A stretch of DNA of 64,000 bases from Roseofilum casamattae BLCC-M143 (lineage in GTDB: Bacteria > Cyanobacteriota > Cyanobacteriia > Cyanobacteriales > Desertifilaceae): contig NZ_JAQOSQ010000001.1 in assembly GCF_030068455.1 (NCBI RefSeq), positions 186,001 to 250,000 on the forward strand. The letters run 5' to 3'. Made by a program: the position numbers and the translations under genes. A model generated the notes under the pieces. The model made no database searches, was not told where the DNA came from, and saw only the letters and a program-made list of their open reading frames with translations. Below are positions 19,044 to 29,063 of the stretch, in pieces (positions within the stretch are counted from its first letter, which is position 1; each line of letters starts with the position of its first letter).

Positions 19044-20522
19044 ATGAAAGCAATTATGGTTGTGGGAACCACTTCCCATGCAGGGAAATCCCTGCTTTGT
19101 ACGGCATTGTGCCGCATCTTAGGACGACAAGGTTGGCATTTGACTCCCTTCAAGGGCCAAAATATGGCTTTGAATGCCTATGTTACCGCCAGTGGTGGTG
19201 AAATTGGTTACGCGCAAGCCGTACAAGCCTGGGCTGCAGGCATTTCTCCCCAAGTTGCCATGAACCCAATCTTGCTAAAACCGCAAGGAGATATGACCTC
19301 TCAGGTGATCTTGCGAGGGCAAGCCGTGGGGCAAGTGAGCGCGCAAGACTATTACAAAGACTACTTCGATCGCGGATGGGATGCGATCGTGCAATCGTTG
19401 GAGCAATTATCCTACGAGTTCGACCTGGTTATCTGTGAAGGAGCCGGTTCTCCAGCAGAAATCAATCTCAAACATCGAGATTTGACTAATATGCGCGTCG
19501 CCAAACACTTAAATGCTTCCACCTTACTCGTGGTAGATATCGATCGCGGTGGTGCCTTTGCCCACGTGGTTGGTACTCTAGAATTACTCGAGCCAGAAGA
19601 GCGATCGCTGATTAAAGGAATTATCATTAATAAATTTCGCGGCCAGCTCTCCTTACTCGAATCCGGTATTGAGTGGTTGGAGAAGTATACCGGAATCCCG
19701 GTTATCGGCGTCATTCCCTGGTTGGAAGAAGCCTTTCCCGCCGAAGATTCCCTCAGTCTCCTCGATCGCAACACCAGTAGTACAAAACGCTCTGCCGATC
19801 TCAACATCAGCGTCATTCGCCTGCCGCGCATCGCCAACTTTACCGACTTCGATCCCCTCGACGCCGAAGAAAGTGTCAAAATGACCTATATTAGTCCCAA
19901 AGATCGCTTGGGCTATCCCGATGCGGTGATTATTCCCGGTTCCAAAACCACCATCGCTGACTTACTCGTGTTGCAGAAAACTGGTATGGCGGAAGAATTG
20001 CAAAATTATGCTGCCAGTGGTGGAACTATCCTCGGAATTTGCGGCGGATTTCAAATGCTCGGTAAAATGATTGCCGATCCGGAAGGATTTGAAGGGGAAG
20101 GAGGACGTTATTCGGGTTTAGATTTATTACCAATCCAAACTGTCTTTTTAGGCAATAAGGTGGCTCGCCAGCGAACGGTGACCTCTCGCTATCCTCAAGA
20201 TGGGTTGCCCATTAGCGGCTTTGAAATTCACCAAGGTCGAACGAGCGCGATCGCTGGAATCTCCACTCAGGAGCTATTTGACGACCCACAACTCGGCATC
20301 CTCAGCGAAAACCACGGGATTTGGGGAACCTATTTGCACGGTATCTTTGATAACGGCCCCTGGCGGCGCATGTGGTTAAATCGCCTGCGCAAACAACGAG
20401 GACTGCTAGCTTTACCTACTGGGGTTCCGAACTATCGGGAACAGCGAGAGTTGGTGTTAGATATTCTTAGCGATCGCGTTGCCGAACATCTGCATCTGAA
20501 ACCCATTTTGCAGAAGCTATAA
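19044..20522 (+). CDS. cobQ: Cobyric acid synthase
   Basis: 492 residues. ATP- and glutamine-dependent amidation of adenosyl-cobyrinate a,c-diamide at four side chains. The N-terminal dethiobiotin-synthetase-like domain has the P-loop GTTSHAGKS (8-16) and FKGQNMALNAYVTASGGEIGYAQ. The C-terminal type 3 glutaminase has the nucleophile in GICGGFQMLG and the catalytic His in WGTYLHGIFDN. Length is normal. With the CobT-like gene at 11010 it shows that this strain makes or finishes corrinoids. The small ferredoxin gene follows 27 bases later on the same strand. No cobalamin riboswitch was recognised upstream. Confidence 0.96.
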   Translation: MKAIMVVGTTSHAGKSLLCTALCRILGRQGWHLTPFKGQNMALNAYVTASGGEIGYAQAVQAWAAGISPQVAMNPILLKPQGDMTSQVILRGQAVGQVSAQDYYKDYFDRGWDAIVQSLEQLSYEFDLVICEGAGSPAEINLKHRDLTNMRVAKHLNASTLLVVDIDRGGAFAHVVGTLELLEPEERSLIKGIIINKFRGQLSLLESGIEWLEKYTGIPVIGVIPWLEEAFPAEDSLSLLDRNTSSTKRSADLNISVIRLPRIANFTDFDPLDAEESVKMTYISPKDRLGYPDAVIIPGSKTTIADLLVLQKTGMAEELQNYAASGGTILGICGGFQMLGKMIADPEGFEGEGGRYSGLDLLPIQTVFLGNKVARQRTVTSRYPQDGLPISGFEIHQGRTSAIAGISTQELFDDPQLGILSENHGIWGTYLHGIFDNGPWRRMWLNRLRKQRGLLALPTGVPNYREQRELVLDILSDRVAEHLHLKPILQKL

Positions 20523-20549
20523 CCATTGAGTTGAGGAGAGAAGAGTCAG

Positions 20550-20804
20550 ATGAGTGATGCAATTGCGACCATCGTGGTTCGCTTTTTGCCCGATAATCTC
20601 AGTACGGAAGCACGAGCCGGCGAACCCTTGTTGGAGGTTGCAAACCGTGCTGGGGTTACCATTCCAACCGGATGTTTGATGGGATCGTGCCATGCTTGCG
20701 AAGTCGAAATTGTCGGCGGCCCGACCCTATGCGCCTGTATTAGCGGAGTTCCCGGCGACTCGCCAGAGGTAACGGTCAATCTGGAGAGCGATCCGTTATG
20801 GTAA
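20550..20804 (+). CDS. Small [2Fe-2S] ferredoxin-like protein
   Basis: 84 residues. A plant-type ferredoxin fold reduced to its core: cluster ligands Cys42, Cys47 and Cys50 in CLMGSCHAC, with the fourth Cys at 61 (Cys63 is nearby). The sequence is not that of photosynthetic PetF, which has a longer CRAGACSTC loop. Such short proteins act as electron carriers for unidentified partners. GAGGAGAG upstream of ATG 20550 is a good ribosome site. Placement between cobQ and cutA may mean co-transcription with either. Confidence 0.88.
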   Translation: MSDAIATIVVRFLPDNLSTEARAGEPLLEVANRAGVTIPTGCLMGSCHACEVEIVGGPTLCACISGVPGDSPEVTVNLESDPLW

Positions 20805-20865
20805 ATTAGGGAACGGGTAAGATCGATCTCAACCTTAAAAATAGAGAGAAAGGTGTATCGGGACT

Positions 20866-21207
20866 ATGGAGGAAACAGCACGAGAATATTTAGTCGTTTT
20901 GGTTACTGCCCCTTCAGAGGAAGAAGCCACTAAAATTGCTGGAGTGCTTGTCGAATGTCAATTAGCTGCTTGCGTGAGTCTGGCTCCGATTCAATCAGTT
21001 TATACTTGGCAGGGGAATATTGAGCGCGATCGCGAATGGCAATTAACGATTAAAACGGCTCGCTCTATCTTTCCCGAATTAGAACGCAAAATTCGGGAAC
21101 TCCACTCCTACGAAGTTCCCGAAATTATCGCGATTCCTATTATTGCTGGCTCTCAGGAATACTTAAGTTGGTTGGGTCAATCTCTCAATCCCCAGTCAAA
21201 AGCTTGA
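20866..21207 (+). CDS. cutA: CutA family protein
   Basis: 113 residues. Trimeric PII-like fold; motifs VLVTAPSEEEATKIAGVLVE, LAACVSL, SVYTWQGNIERDREWQLTIKT and HSYEVPEIIAIPI are diagnostic. Named for divalent cation tolerance in E. coli, but in most bacteria the role is unclear; cyanobacterial CutA is not essential as far as I recall. Third gene of the cobQ-ferredoxin-cutA run, 61 bases after the ferredoxin stop. Confidence 0.95.
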   Translation: MEETAREYLVVLVTAPSEEEATKIAGVLVECQLAACVSLAPIQSVYTWQGNIERDREWQLTIKTARSIFPELERKIRELHSYEVPEIIAIPIIAGSQEYLSWLGQSLNPQSKA

Positions 21208-21224
21208 GCGCGATCGCACTCCAG

Positions 21225-22334
21225 TTATTTAAACAAACCGCTACTGAGTTGTTTGACGGCAGTGCCGGCAACTTCAGCATAACTGAGCTGTCCGCACAAA
21301 ATTTGGCTCATTACCTTACTCGCTGCCGGCCGTTTCACTCCCACGCGATAGCTGACTTTCGGCAACTTATAAAAGACACCACTAATGCGAGCGGCCCATT
21401 TCATGTCCGCTCCCCATTCTTCCGCAAGGGTTTTGGTGTAGTTCTCTAAGGCTTTGCCATCGCCGGCGATCGCCCCATCGATGGCCTCAGCCGCCTTCAC
21501 TCCACTGACAATAGAAGGACGTATCCCTTCTCCAGAGAGGGGATCGACGATTTGTGCGGCTTCGCCAGCGAGGAGAGCATTTTGCGTATGCAATTTGCGA
21601 TCGCCATCCCATAACCGCAAAGGATGCTCGTGGTATTGTGCTGTTGCAATGTCCAGTTGTCGATTTTGACTGTAGTTTTCTAAAGTCCCTTGCAAATTTT
21701 TGGGGTCGCCTCCTTGAAAAGCCGTGCCGCTAACCGAATAACCTTCTTGACGGGGATAGCTCCAAATAAAGCCATTTTTCTGACTGCCAAAATCGTAGTG
21801 CAAGGTTTTTTCTACCGACGGGCTGGAAACTTGCAACAGTCCGGCTGTTCGTTGTTTCCCTTGTTTGAGTTTCAGCCATTTGGCCATCGGCCCTTTAGCT
21901 CCATCTGCAGCAATAATATAGCGTCCTTCAACCGGCCCCCCAGACGTGTTAACCTGCCAGCGATCGCGCCTCCACTCAATACCCGTAACTTCTGTTTCTG
22001 CTTGGAACGTTGCTCCTTGCTCTTGAGCGTGTTGCACCAGTAGTTCATCGAAGAGATCTCGACGCACAATGAGCAGTTCTCGATCGGTAATTTGCACCTC
22101 TACAGGATCGTCAAGTTGCCACGTATAGCGTAGTTGATTGATTTTGAAGCTAATTGCTGGTTCTAGGTCAAAATCGAAGTATTGGGCGATCGCCGGAGAT
22201 ACCCCACCATTACAAGGTTTGTATCGAGGCCAAGCCCCTTTCTCTAGAATCGTGACAGAACGGCCTTTTTTTGCCAAATGATAAGCAGCGGTCGCGCCAG
22301 CAGGACCAGCTCCAACAATGATGCAATCAAACAT
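21225..22334 (-). CDS. Geranylgeranyl reductase-family FAD oxidoreductase
   Basis: 369 residues. FAD-binding GxGxxG near the N-terminus (IIVGAGPAGATAAYHLAKKG, residues 5-24), then PRYKPCNGGVSP, the RRDLFDELL helix, a second FAD contact in GRYIIAADGAKG and the ribityl-binding GEAAQIVDPLSGEGIRPS. This is the family that includes ChlP and archaeal GGR, reducing prenyl double bonds, but it is shorter than typical ChlP (about 405) and probably a separate paralogue. The substrate is unknown. Converges on cutA with 17 bases between stops. Confidence 0.88.
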   Translation of the reverse strand: MFDCIIVGAGPAGATAAYHLAKKGRSVTILEKGAWPRYKPCNGGVSPAIAQYFDFDLEPAISFKINQLRYTWQLDDPVEVQITDRELLIVRRDLFDELLVQHAQEQGATFQAETEVTGIEWRRDRWQVNTSGGPVEGRYIIAADGAKGPMAKWLKLKQGKQRTAGLLQVSSPSVEKTLHYDFGSQKNGFIWSYPRQEGYSVSGTAFQGGDPKNLQGTLENYSQNRQLDIATAQYHEHPLRLWDGDRKLHTQNALLAGEAAQIVDPLSGEGIRPSIVSGVKAAEAIDGAIAGDGKALENYTKTLAEEWGADMKWAARISGVFYKLPKVSYRVGVKRPAASKVMSQILCGQLSYAEVAGTAVKQLSSGLFK

Positions 22335-22635
22335 AGGACAACGATTTGCAAAATTTGGTTAATAGTAACATACTACTAACCAAAGCCAGCTAATCGGTAA
22401 CCGTTCCGGATAAATCGAGTTCTCGATCTGTGCGGAACTTGCGCTAATTACATACCGATACTTTTTTCTAATACATAAGAAAGTGCTATTTGTACTGAAC
22501 TCAAAACTCGAATCTAACGTTTAGGATAGATCTCGTGAAGTTTCATAAAAACTTCATAAAAATCACTCGTAATCTTACGAGGTTTGGACTTTAGCATTAG
22601 CATCGGGTTTTAGCATCATGAAGGAGGTAGCGATC
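22335..22635. other. Divergent spacer of about 300 bp
   Basis: Between the leftward oxidoreductase and the rightward small gene. It is AT-rich with a direct repeat near 22540-22561 (TTCATAAAAA twice). No coding region recognised; promoters of both flanking genes should lie here. Confidence 0.5.
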
Positions 22636-22833
22636 GTGACTTGGCAAGTGTGTCTGAAATATGCGAACGGACGGGAGATAGTTCTCAAAACCTATCATCA
22701 CCGGGAAAAAGCTCTCAAATGCATTGACTTTATCTATTCCACCTACGGCTACCCGATGCATATCGCTTTCATTGTTCGTCCTGGAAACCCTGCAACCCGA
22801 CTCCATCATACTTCAATAGCGATCGCATCTTAG
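22636..22833 (+). CDS. Small conserved-looking protein (65 aa)
   Basis: GTG 22636 is preceded by AAGGAGGT at seven to eight bases, one of the best ribosome sites in the window, so this start is preferred over ATG 22618, which overlaps that site. The product opens TWQVCLKYANGREIVLKTYHH, then KALKCIDFIYSTYGYPMHIAF: alternating strands and one helix, a compact fold. No family recognised. Transcribed alone and convergent with the Fur paralogue. Confidence 0.65.
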   Translation: MTWQVCLKYANGREIVLKTYHHREKALKCIDFIYSTYGYPMHIAFIVRPGNPATRLHHTSIAIAS

Positions 22834-22879
22834 CCTAGCGATCGCCTTCTAGAATATTCGCTCTGTCGATAACATGATT

Positions 22880-23365
22880 CTATTTGGCGATCGCGCCATG
22901 CTCGACAGCAACGCTCTCTTCTGGCTCCGTTGATTGATAGCCATAAAAATCAATGCGATAACTCGATATTTTCACGCCAGTTTGTTGTTCGATTTGCATG
23001 ACGATCTCTTCCGGCAATTGCACCCGAACATCAATAATTTTTTTCGTATCTAAGCAATTAACATGAGAATGAGGATCGCTAATATGACCGTATAAGCGAC
23101 CATCAGCGCGATCGACGCATTCGATAATTCCCTGAGATGAGAGGGCTTCTAGATTTTGATAGACTGACGTATGGCCGATCCCCCGCCCTTGTTGATTTAA
23201 TAAGTCATAGATTTCTCGCGCTAATAGATGCTCTTGTTCCTGCCATAGCAATTCTAGGATGAATCTGCGCTGGCGACTCAGGCGCATTCCGAGTTGCTGA
23301 CAGCGGTTAATGGCATCGTCTAAAGAGCGGATGGGTTGGGTTTGGGGTTGGAATTGGTCAGTCAT
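22880..23365 (-). CDS. Fur-family regulator, PerR/FurC-like
   Basis: 161 residues. Winged helix with RLSRQRRFILELLW and recognition helix GHTSVYQNLEALSSQGII, then the dimerisation domain HISDPHSHVNCLDTKKIIDV. The structural zinc CxxC pairs typical of Fur and Zur are missing (only Cys in ECVDR and VNC remain). This pattern and the RSLDDAINRCQQLGMRLSRQRR start resemble the cyanobacterial PerR/FurC branch that answers peroxide, but that subgroup call is from memory. It is not next to an obvious target, although carbonic anhydrase is divergent from it. Medium confidence for subgroup, high for family. Confidence 0.85.
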   Translation of the reverse strand: MTDQFQPQTQPIRSLDDAINRCQQLGMRLSRQRRFILELLWQEQEHLLAREIYDLLNQQGRGIGHTSVYQNLEALSSQGIIECVDRADGRLYGHISDPHSHVNCLDTKKIIDVRVQLPEEIVMQIEQQTGVKISSYRIDFYGYQSTEPEESVAVEHGAIAK

Positions 23366-23671
23366 CGTTGGTAATATCTATATCTCCTATTCCAGGATCG
23401 AAGGTCAATGAGGCAATAGACAGTTGCACTGCACTCGCTCATCTATATTTTATTGTACCGTTATTAAATTAATGAAGAGGGAAAGCGCTCTTAGTGCCAT
23501 TTCTCCATGATACTGCACTTCTTAGGGACTGACGGGTTGACCCAAACGCTCTGGTGCCGCAGCAGAGCGGTTCGATGTTCTCAATGTTGCATGGGGAGAG
23601 CGATCGCGATCCCCTTTAGTCTTATAATCAATAAATATAAATTGGAATATCTTAAATCAAGACTTATCTCA
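23366..23671. other. Divergent spacer of 306 bp (fur / ccaA)
   Basis: An open frame continues upstream of ccaA to TTG/ATG codons near 23507 but is atypical (many Cys and Arg) and unlikely to be translated. TATTTTATTGTACCGTTATTAAATTAAT (AT-rich part of 23441-23475) is the likely promoter area. No defined operator identified. Confidence 0.45.
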
Positions 23672-24568
23672 ATGAAAAAGTTAATCCGTGGTTTAGATGA
23701 GTTTAGAAAAACTTATGTCCCCGATCGTCAAGACCTTTTAGAGCAGCTCTCTCACGGTCAAAAACCGCGAGTTCTCTTTATCACTTGCTCGGACTCGAGA
23801 ATAGCTCCTAATTTAATCACGAGCACCGATATCGGAGAATTATTCATCATTCGCAATGCAGGTAATATTGTTCCTCCTTTTGGAGCTGCCAATGGTGGCG
23901 AAGGTGGCACGATAGAATATGCCATCACGGCTTTGGGAATCGAGCAAGTGATTATTTGCGGACATTCTCACTGCGGAGCAATGAAAGGATTGCTCAAGCT
24001 GAATAAACTGCAAGCAGATATGCCCTTAGTCTATGACTGGTTGAAACATGCTGAATCGACTCGGCGTTTAGTCTTAGACAACTATCCCCATCAATCGGGT
24101 GAAGAATTGATTGAGACATTAGTGGCTGAAAATGTTCTAATCCAGATCGAAAATCTGAAAACTTATCCCATGGTCAGAGCAAAGATACATCAGGGGAAGT
24201 TAAAAATTTATGGCTGGATTTACGAAATTGAAACGGGAGAAGTTTTAGCTTATGATGCAGAAACTCACACCTATCTTCCTCCTCAAAGTCAATTACTCGA
24301 CGAAGATTCTTTAACTCTCAGAACTTGCGACCCAAATTCGCAAATGAGTTCGGAGAAACTAAACAACATTCGCGCCAAGTTAAATGCTTTACTGTCCGTT
24401 ACGCCTCACTCGGCTGGCGCGGCTCAGCTCGCTATACGATCGCTGCAAGAATTATTTGAAGATGCGAGTAAATCTGGTATGGCAAACGGAGAGTTACGGG
24501 ATTATCATTTTCGCTTCGCCGAACCCGTGCAAGTGTGGGCGAGAAAAGTGACCGAACCCGTCTATTAG
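23672..24568 (+). CDS. ccaA: Beta-class carbonic anhydrase, CcaA type
   Basis: 298 residues from ATG 23672; a longer frame from 23507 has no ribosome site and an atypical composition. Zn ligands Cys39 (ITCSDSRIAP), His98 and Cys101 (CGHSHCGAM) sit at the same numbers as in Synechocystis CcaA. Asp41-Arg43 is the catalytic dyad. Residues beyond about 200 form the C-terminal extension that in carboxysomal CcaA binds CcmM. It interconverts bicarbonate and CO2 inside the carboxysome, raising CO2 for Rubisco. The carboxysomal location is inferred from the extension and subtype; no ccm genes are near. Confidence 0.92.
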   Translation: MKKLIRGLDEFRKTYVPDRQDLLEQLSHGQKPRVLFITCSDSRIAPNLITSTDIGELFIIRNAGNIVPPFGAANGGEGGTIEYAITALGIEQVIICGHSHCGAMKGLLKLNKLQADMPLVYDWLKHAESTRRLVLDNYPHQSGEELIETLVAENVLIQIENLKTYPMVRAKIHQGKLKIYGWIYEIETGEVLAYDAETHTYLPPQSQLLDEDSLTLRTCDPNSQMSSEKLNNIRAKLNALLSVTPHSAGAAQLAIRSLQELFEDASKSGMANGELRDYHFRFAEPVQVWARKVTEPVY

Positions 24569-24648
24569 TTATTCCAAGTCAATCAATAATTGATTGTGCG
24601 ATCGCACTGAAGCTTCCAATCACCAGTTGCGATCGAATTGCTCTAAGA

Positions 24649-25575
24649 TTACTCAGCTCTGCGATCTGCAATGAAGTTGGGTAGTGCGGTTGCGATCGCA
24701 ATTCCAACTAAGACAATAATTGCTCCAACAAATACAATGGGAGCGGGCATTTCTCGAAAAGCAAAATAAGCCAATATCGTCGCTCCAATGGGTTCGCATA
24801 GTACTGCTAAAGCAACTAATGTTGGAGATGTCCAATGGACTGCCCAATTCATGGCAGTATGACCCATAGCTTGGGGTAACACTGCCATTAAACCAATATA
24901 CAAATAGACATCAACGGGATGGCCGGTGTAGGACGTGCCGAGGAGGGGAGGCAGAGGCAGCAAACAGATGGCTCCAGTGGTATAAACAATGACGGTGTAG
25001 TGCGCCAAACTCAAGCCTCGCTGTTGCGCTTGCTGCCCTAAAATTAGATAAATACTCGCCATCCAAGCTCCCATCAGTGCCAACAAATTGCCCAGCCAAG
25101 GGAGCGAGTCTGCTCCAGAGCCGCGATCGCCTCCCAAAGCAATCAAAACGCTACCCACCATCGCCACCACAATGCCCGTACCAGTCAACTTGCTCGGCTT
25201 TTTCCCCTGCCAAACCCAAACAATTAAGGCAACCCAGAGTGGATTAGTGGTCACTAATGTTGTCGCTGCGGCAATGGAGGTATAAGAAATAGACGTAATC
25301 CAAAATGAGAAATGGATCGCGAGGGCTACTCCAGCACCGATCGCCAATTTCCAGCCTCCTCCTGCCAGTTTCTCCGATCGCATTCCGCGCCACAACGGCA
25401 GACACAACCCCGAAGCCATGACCAGACGCAAAGCCGAGATGGCCAAACTAAACCCAGTACTCTCTATCCCTGCTGCCTGGTTGCACAAACGTACCAAAAC
25501 AGCAGAAGTGGCGATCGTAAAAATGCCAAACCCCAAAACGATCGCCAGCAACCAGTTTGCCGGTTTTTGCTTCAT
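24649..25575 (-). CDS. EamA/DMT family transporter
   Basis: 308 residues with ten hydrophobic segments in two repeated EamA halves (first about 10-145, second 160-298). SFWITSISYTSIAAATTLVTTNPLW and HTAMNWAVHWTSPTLVALAVLCEPIGATIL are the paired conserved loops. The family exports or imports metabolites across the cytoplasmic membrane; the substrate cannot be predicted. It begins seven bases after the secF stop on the same strand, so it is likely the last gene of the pdhB-secD-secF transcript, though function need not be related. Confidence 0.88.
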   Translation of the reverse strand: MKQKPANWLLAIVLGFGIFTIATSAVLVRLCNQAAGIESTGFSLAISALRLVMASGLCLPLWRGMRSEKLAGGGWKLAIGAGVALAIHFSFWITSISYTSIAAATTLVTTNPLWVALIVWVWQGKKPSKLTGTGIVVAMVGSVLIALGGDRGSGADSLPWLGNLLALMGAWMASIYLILGQQAQQRGLSLAHYTVIVYTTGAICLLPLPPLLGTSYTGHPVDVYLYIGLMAVLPQAMGHTAMNWAVHWTSPTLVALAVLCEPIGATILAYFAFREMPAPIVFVGAIIVLVGIAIATALPNFIADRRAE

Positions 25576-25582
25576 CCACGCC

Positions 25583-26575
25583 TCAACCGGACTCTGCGGG
25601 AGTATCGGATTCTTCGATTATCTCGGTATCTGTTACTTTTGCCAGGATTGCGCGTCCCGTGCGCTCTCGCCACCAAGCGAGCAAAGTACTCGCAATGAAG
25701 ATACTGGAATACGCTCCCGAGATAAATCCCACAATTAAGGCTAAGGCAAAGAACTTCAGGGTATCTCCGCCGAGGATAAAAATCGCCACTAGAGGTAAAA
25801 TCGTGGTGATCGTGGTATTGAGCGATCGCATCAACGTCTGGTTCACCGCATCATCGACGATCTCATCAATATGCTTCTCGGGATAAAACTTCAGAGTTTC
25901 GCGCACGCGATCGTAGATGACTACCGTATCGTTCACCGAAAATCCAATAATCGTCAGCAAAGAGACGATAAATAAACTATCGACCTCCACTCCCGCAAGC
26001 AAACCGAGGATTGCAAATACTCCCATAGTTACGAAAACATCGTGGAAGAGAGCGACAAAGGCAAAGAAGGCATAGTCGAGTTGAAAGCGGAAATTGAGAT
26101 AAAGCGTAATTCCGGCAAACGCTGCCAGCAACGCGAAGAGTCCGGAGGTAAACAATTGCCGTCCTAACGTCGGCCCCACCGTATCGATCTGGGTTTGTTC
26201 CAGGTCAAACTCGCCCAAAGCCTCGCGCAAGTTATCTTGCAGTTGGCTGCGCTCTTCCACATCCAAATCTTTCGTGCGGATGCTAACTCCCGTGCCGTTT
26301 TCTCCGGTAATCTGAATATTAGGATTGACAATTCCCAGGCGATCGCTCACTCCCCGAACTGTAGCAATCTCAATCGGCGCATCGCAGGCTCCCGGTTGGG
26401 TGCAATCCAGCTCCAGTTGCAAGCGAGTTCCACCGACGAAATCCAAACCCGGTCGCAGGGGAGCACCGATATTTGGATTCGCCCAAGAAACGGCCATGGC
26501 GATTAATCCGGCTAAGATGGTGCCGCCGGAAATCGACCACCAGAGAGTGCGTTGTTTAATAATACTAATGGTCAT
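25583..26575 (-). CDS. secF: Protein translocase subunit SecF
   Basis: 330 residues. TM1 near the N-terminus, a periplasmic/lumenal domain starting with the signature [15 protein letters not shown], then five membrane segments with [16 protein letters not shown] and SLNTTITT. With SecD it uses the proton-motive force to pull exported proteins through SecYEG. The start ATGA overlaps the secD stop by four bases, showing translational coupling. Confidence 0.96.
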   Translation of the reverse strand: MTISIIKQRTLWWSISGGTILAGLIAMAVSWANPNIGAPLRPGLDFVGGTRLQLELDCTQPGACDAPIEIATVRGVSDRLGIVNPNIQITGENGTGVSIRTKDLDVEERSQLQDNLREALGEFDLEQTQIDTVGPTLGRQLFTSGLFALLAAFAGITLYLNFRFQLDYAFFAFVALFHDVFVTMGVFAILGLLAGVEVDSLFIVSLLTIIGFSVNDTVVIYDRVRETLKFYPEKHIDEIVDDAVNQTLMRSLNTTITTILPLVAIFILGGDTLKFFALALIVGFISGAYSSIFIASTLLAWWRERTGRAILAKVTDTEIIEESDTPAESG

Positions 26576-27996
26576 GACATTGCCCTCTGTTGTTTCGCAT
26601 TCGCCACGCTATTCAGATTCGGACAAAAGAGATTGGGTTTGCGCAGTCCGGGAAATTGCAGGACATAGAGCATGAGGGTGCGAGTGCAAGTGACCGCCGT
26701 AAACATGCTGATGACCACGCCAATACCCAAGGTGAGGGCAAATCCTTTCACCAATCCCGTTCCCAACCAGAAGAGGGCGATGCAGGAGATGAGCGTGGTG
26801 ACGTTACCGTCGAGGATACTGGTAAAAGCGCGATAAAACCCGGACTCAACCGAGCGATATAGAGTTTTCCCCACGCGCAACTCTTCCCGAGTTCGCTCGA
26901 AAATCAGCACGTTGGCATCCACTGCCATGCCGATGCTGAGGATAAATCCGGCAATTCCCGGTAAAGTTAGGGTGACTTGGAAGAGCTTAAAGGCGGCAAA
27001 GACGAGCAGAGCATAGATAACCAGGGTAATATTGGCGATCGCGCCGGGAAGCCGATAATACACCACCATGTACACCAGCACCAGAGCCAGTCCGCCCAAC
27101 CCGGCATAAATGCTGCGGCGAATGCTATCCGCGCCCAAGGTTGCACCTACCGTGCGGTTTTCCACAATTTCCACAGGAACTGGCAGTGCACCGCCGCGCA
27201 GTTGAATGGAGAGGTCGTTGGCGGTTTCAGCGGTAAAGTTTCCGGTAATTTCGGCTCGTCCGCCCAAGATTCCGGTTTCGGCAAACTCAACGCCGACGGT
27301 GGGCGCGCTAATCAGGTCATTATCGAGGAAAATCCCAATACTGCGACCGGTTCCAGCTAAGGTTTTGGTTAATTCGGCAAAGCGATCGCCTCCGGGGCCG
27401 GTAAACTCAATCGTGACTGCCCAAACTGCCCCACCTTGGGGAGCGCGGGGTAGGGAATCGCGCAATTGTTCGCCGGTTAATCCGATACTTTTGAATAAGG
27501 GCGCGATCGCTTCATTGGCGCGATCGATCTCCAATTGATTTTCCTCAATCTCTTCCGCACTCACTTCCGGATCGCCCAGTAACAAGGTTCGTTCAAATTG
27601 CAGCGTTCTTAAAATCTGGTACTGAACGGTAAACTCATCTTCGCTCCCTTGAATCTGCTCGCGAAACTCCAGTTGCGCCGTTCCGCCCAAAACCCGCTCC
27701 GCTTGTGCCGGATCGCTCACTCCCGGAAGTTGAATCGAGAGCTGGTCCTCACCAACGGTTTGAATCACTGCCTCAGACACTCCCAAACCATTCACCCGGT
27801 TTTCCATCACCCGTTGCACGGCTTCGAGTTTCCGGGGCGTAATCTCTGGAACTTCCGGAGTGGTTTGCACTTGAATCGTCAGTTGCGCGCCACCACGTAA
27901 GTCCAGGCCCAAACGGGTTTCTACATTCATCAATACCGTAATTGCGGCGATCGCCAGTACGATAATTAAGGCTAAAATTGTCCTTTGTTTGCCCAT
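26572..27996 (-). CDS. secD: Protein translocase subunit SecD
   Basis: 474 residues. An N-terminal TM is followed by [16 protein letters not shown], the P1 domains with [25 protein letters not shown], then the RND-like membrane bundle with [23 protein letters not shown]. It acts with SecF as a proton-driven helper of Sec export in the plasma and thylakoid membranes. Length is somewhat shorter than E. coli SecD (615), as usual outside proteobacteria. Upstream is pdhB with an AT-rich inverted repeat between. Confidence 0.96.
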   Translation of the reverse strand: MGKQRTILALIIVLAIAAITVLMNVETRLGLDLRGGAQLTIQVQTTPEVPEITPRKLEAVQRVMENRVNGLGVSEAVIQTVGEDQLSIQLPGVSDPAQAERVLGGTAQLEFREQIQGSEDEFTVQYQILRTLQFERTLLLGDPEVSAEEIEENQLEIDRANEAIAPLFKSIGLTGEQLRDSLPRAPQGGAVWAVTIEFTGPGGDRFAELTKTLAGTGRSIGIFLDNDLISAPTVGVEFAETGILGGRAEITGNFTAETANDLSIQLRGGALPVPVEIVENRTVGATLGADSIRRSIYAGLGGLALVLVYMVVYYRLPGAIANITLVIYALLVFAAFKLFQVTLTLPGIAGFILSIGMAVDANVLIFERTREELRVGKTLYRSVESGFYRAFTSILDGNVTTLISCIALFWLGTGLVKGFALTLGIGVVISMFTAVTCTRTLMLYVLQFPGLRKPNLFCPNLNSVANAKQQRAMS

Positions 27997-28010
27997 TTTT
28001 CTTTGTCAAT

Positions 28011-28069
28011 AATGAATAATGGATAATGGATAATCAATTAACGGAATAATTCATTATTCATTATCCATT
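28011..28069. repeat. AT-rich nested inverted repeat
   Basis: AATGAATAAT (28011-28020) and AATGGATAAT (28018-28027 and 28025-28034) are complemented by ATTATTCATT (28053-28062) and ATTATCCATT (28060-28069). It can fold as a hairpin between pdhB and secD. It may lower read-through between them or protect an mRNA end. Such simple AT palindromes are dispersed in cyanobacterial genomes. Confidence 0.7.
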
Positions 28070-28079
28070 GGCAGCAGGG

Positions 28080-29063
28080 TTAAACTTGCAACGCCATCAA
28101 TTGTTTGACGGCTTCCACAATTTTAGCGGGTTGGACGATGGTCAAGTTTTCCAGAGTTCCGTTATAGGGAGTGGGAATATCCTGAGACGACAGACGAACC
28201 ACCGGAGCATCGAGTTCGTCGAACAAGCGCTCGTTAATCGAAGCAGTCAGTTCGGCGCCAATACCTCCGGTTTTCATGCATTCTTCCACGATAACCACGC
28301 GATGGGTTTTGCGAACCGACGGGCCGATGGTCTCGAAATCGAGAGGTTTCAGGGAAATTAAATCGATCACTTCCGGATCGTAACCTTCTTTTTCCAGGAC
28401 TTTCGCCGCTTGGATGGCATGGTGGCGCATCCGTGAATAGGTGAGAATCGTGACATCTTTACCGCGACGAACGATTTCGGCGCGATCTAAGGGAACTAAA
28501 TATTCAGTTTCCGGTAAATTTTCTTTTAGGTTATAGAGTAGGACGTGCTCGAAAAACAGTACTGGGTTCCCGTCGCGAATAGCCGATTTCATTAATCCTT
28601 TAGCATTGTAGGGAGTGGAACAGGCAACGATTTTCAGACCGGGAACGGCTTGGAAATAGGCTTCTAAACGCTGGGAGTGTTCGGCACCCAGTTGTTTCCC
28701 AACCCCACCCGGACCTCGGATGACTAGGGGAATGGTAAAGTTACCACCGGAGGTATAGCGCAGCATTCCCGCATTATTGGCAATTTGGTTAAACGCCAGC
28801 AGCAGAAAGCCCATGTTCATCCCTTCAATAATGGGACGCAAACCGCAGATTGCCGCTCCCACAGCGAGTCCGGTAAAGCTGTTCTCCGCGATCGGAGTGT
28901 CGAGCACTCGCAGTTCTCCGTATTTGTCATAGAGTCCTTTGGTGACTTTGTAGGAACCGCCATACTGTCCCACATCTTCGCCGAGGACGAAGACTGAGGA
29001 ATCGCGGGCCATCTCTTCGTCGATCGCTTCCCGGAGAGCGTTGAAGAATAGTGTTTCTGCCAT
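28080..29063 (-). CDS. pdhB: Pyruvate dehydrogenase E1 component, beta subunit
   Basis: 327 residues. Thiamine-diphosphate enzyme, beta chain: [54 protein letters not shown] and [23 protein letters not shown], then the transketolase C-terminal domain with [16 protein letters not shown]. With the alpha subunit it decarboxylates pyruvate for acetyl-CoA synthesis. The alpha gene is not in the window. It is the first gene of the leftward group that includes secD and secF. Confidence 0.96.
   Translation of the reverse strand: MAETLFFNALREAIDEEMARDSSVFVLGEDVGQYGGSYKVTKGLYDKYGELRVLDTPIAENSFTGLAVGAAICGLRPIIEGMNMGFLLLAFNQIANNAGMLRYTSGGNFTIPLVIRGPGGVGKQLGAEHSQRLEAYFQAVPGLKIVACSTPYNAKGLMKSAIRDGNPVLFFEHVLLYNLKENLPETEYLVPLDRAEIVRRGKDVTILTYSRMRHHAIQAAKVLEKEGYDPEVIDLISLKPLDFETIGPSVRKTHRVVIVEECMKTGGIGAELTASINERLFDELDAPVVRLSSQDIPTPYNGTLENLTIVQPAKIVEAVKQLMALQV

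Noticed and set aside
23507-23671. N-terminal extension of the carbonic anhydrase frame
   Set aside because: Cys/Arg-rich and without homology; ATG 23672 gives zinc-ligand numbering identical to CcaA.
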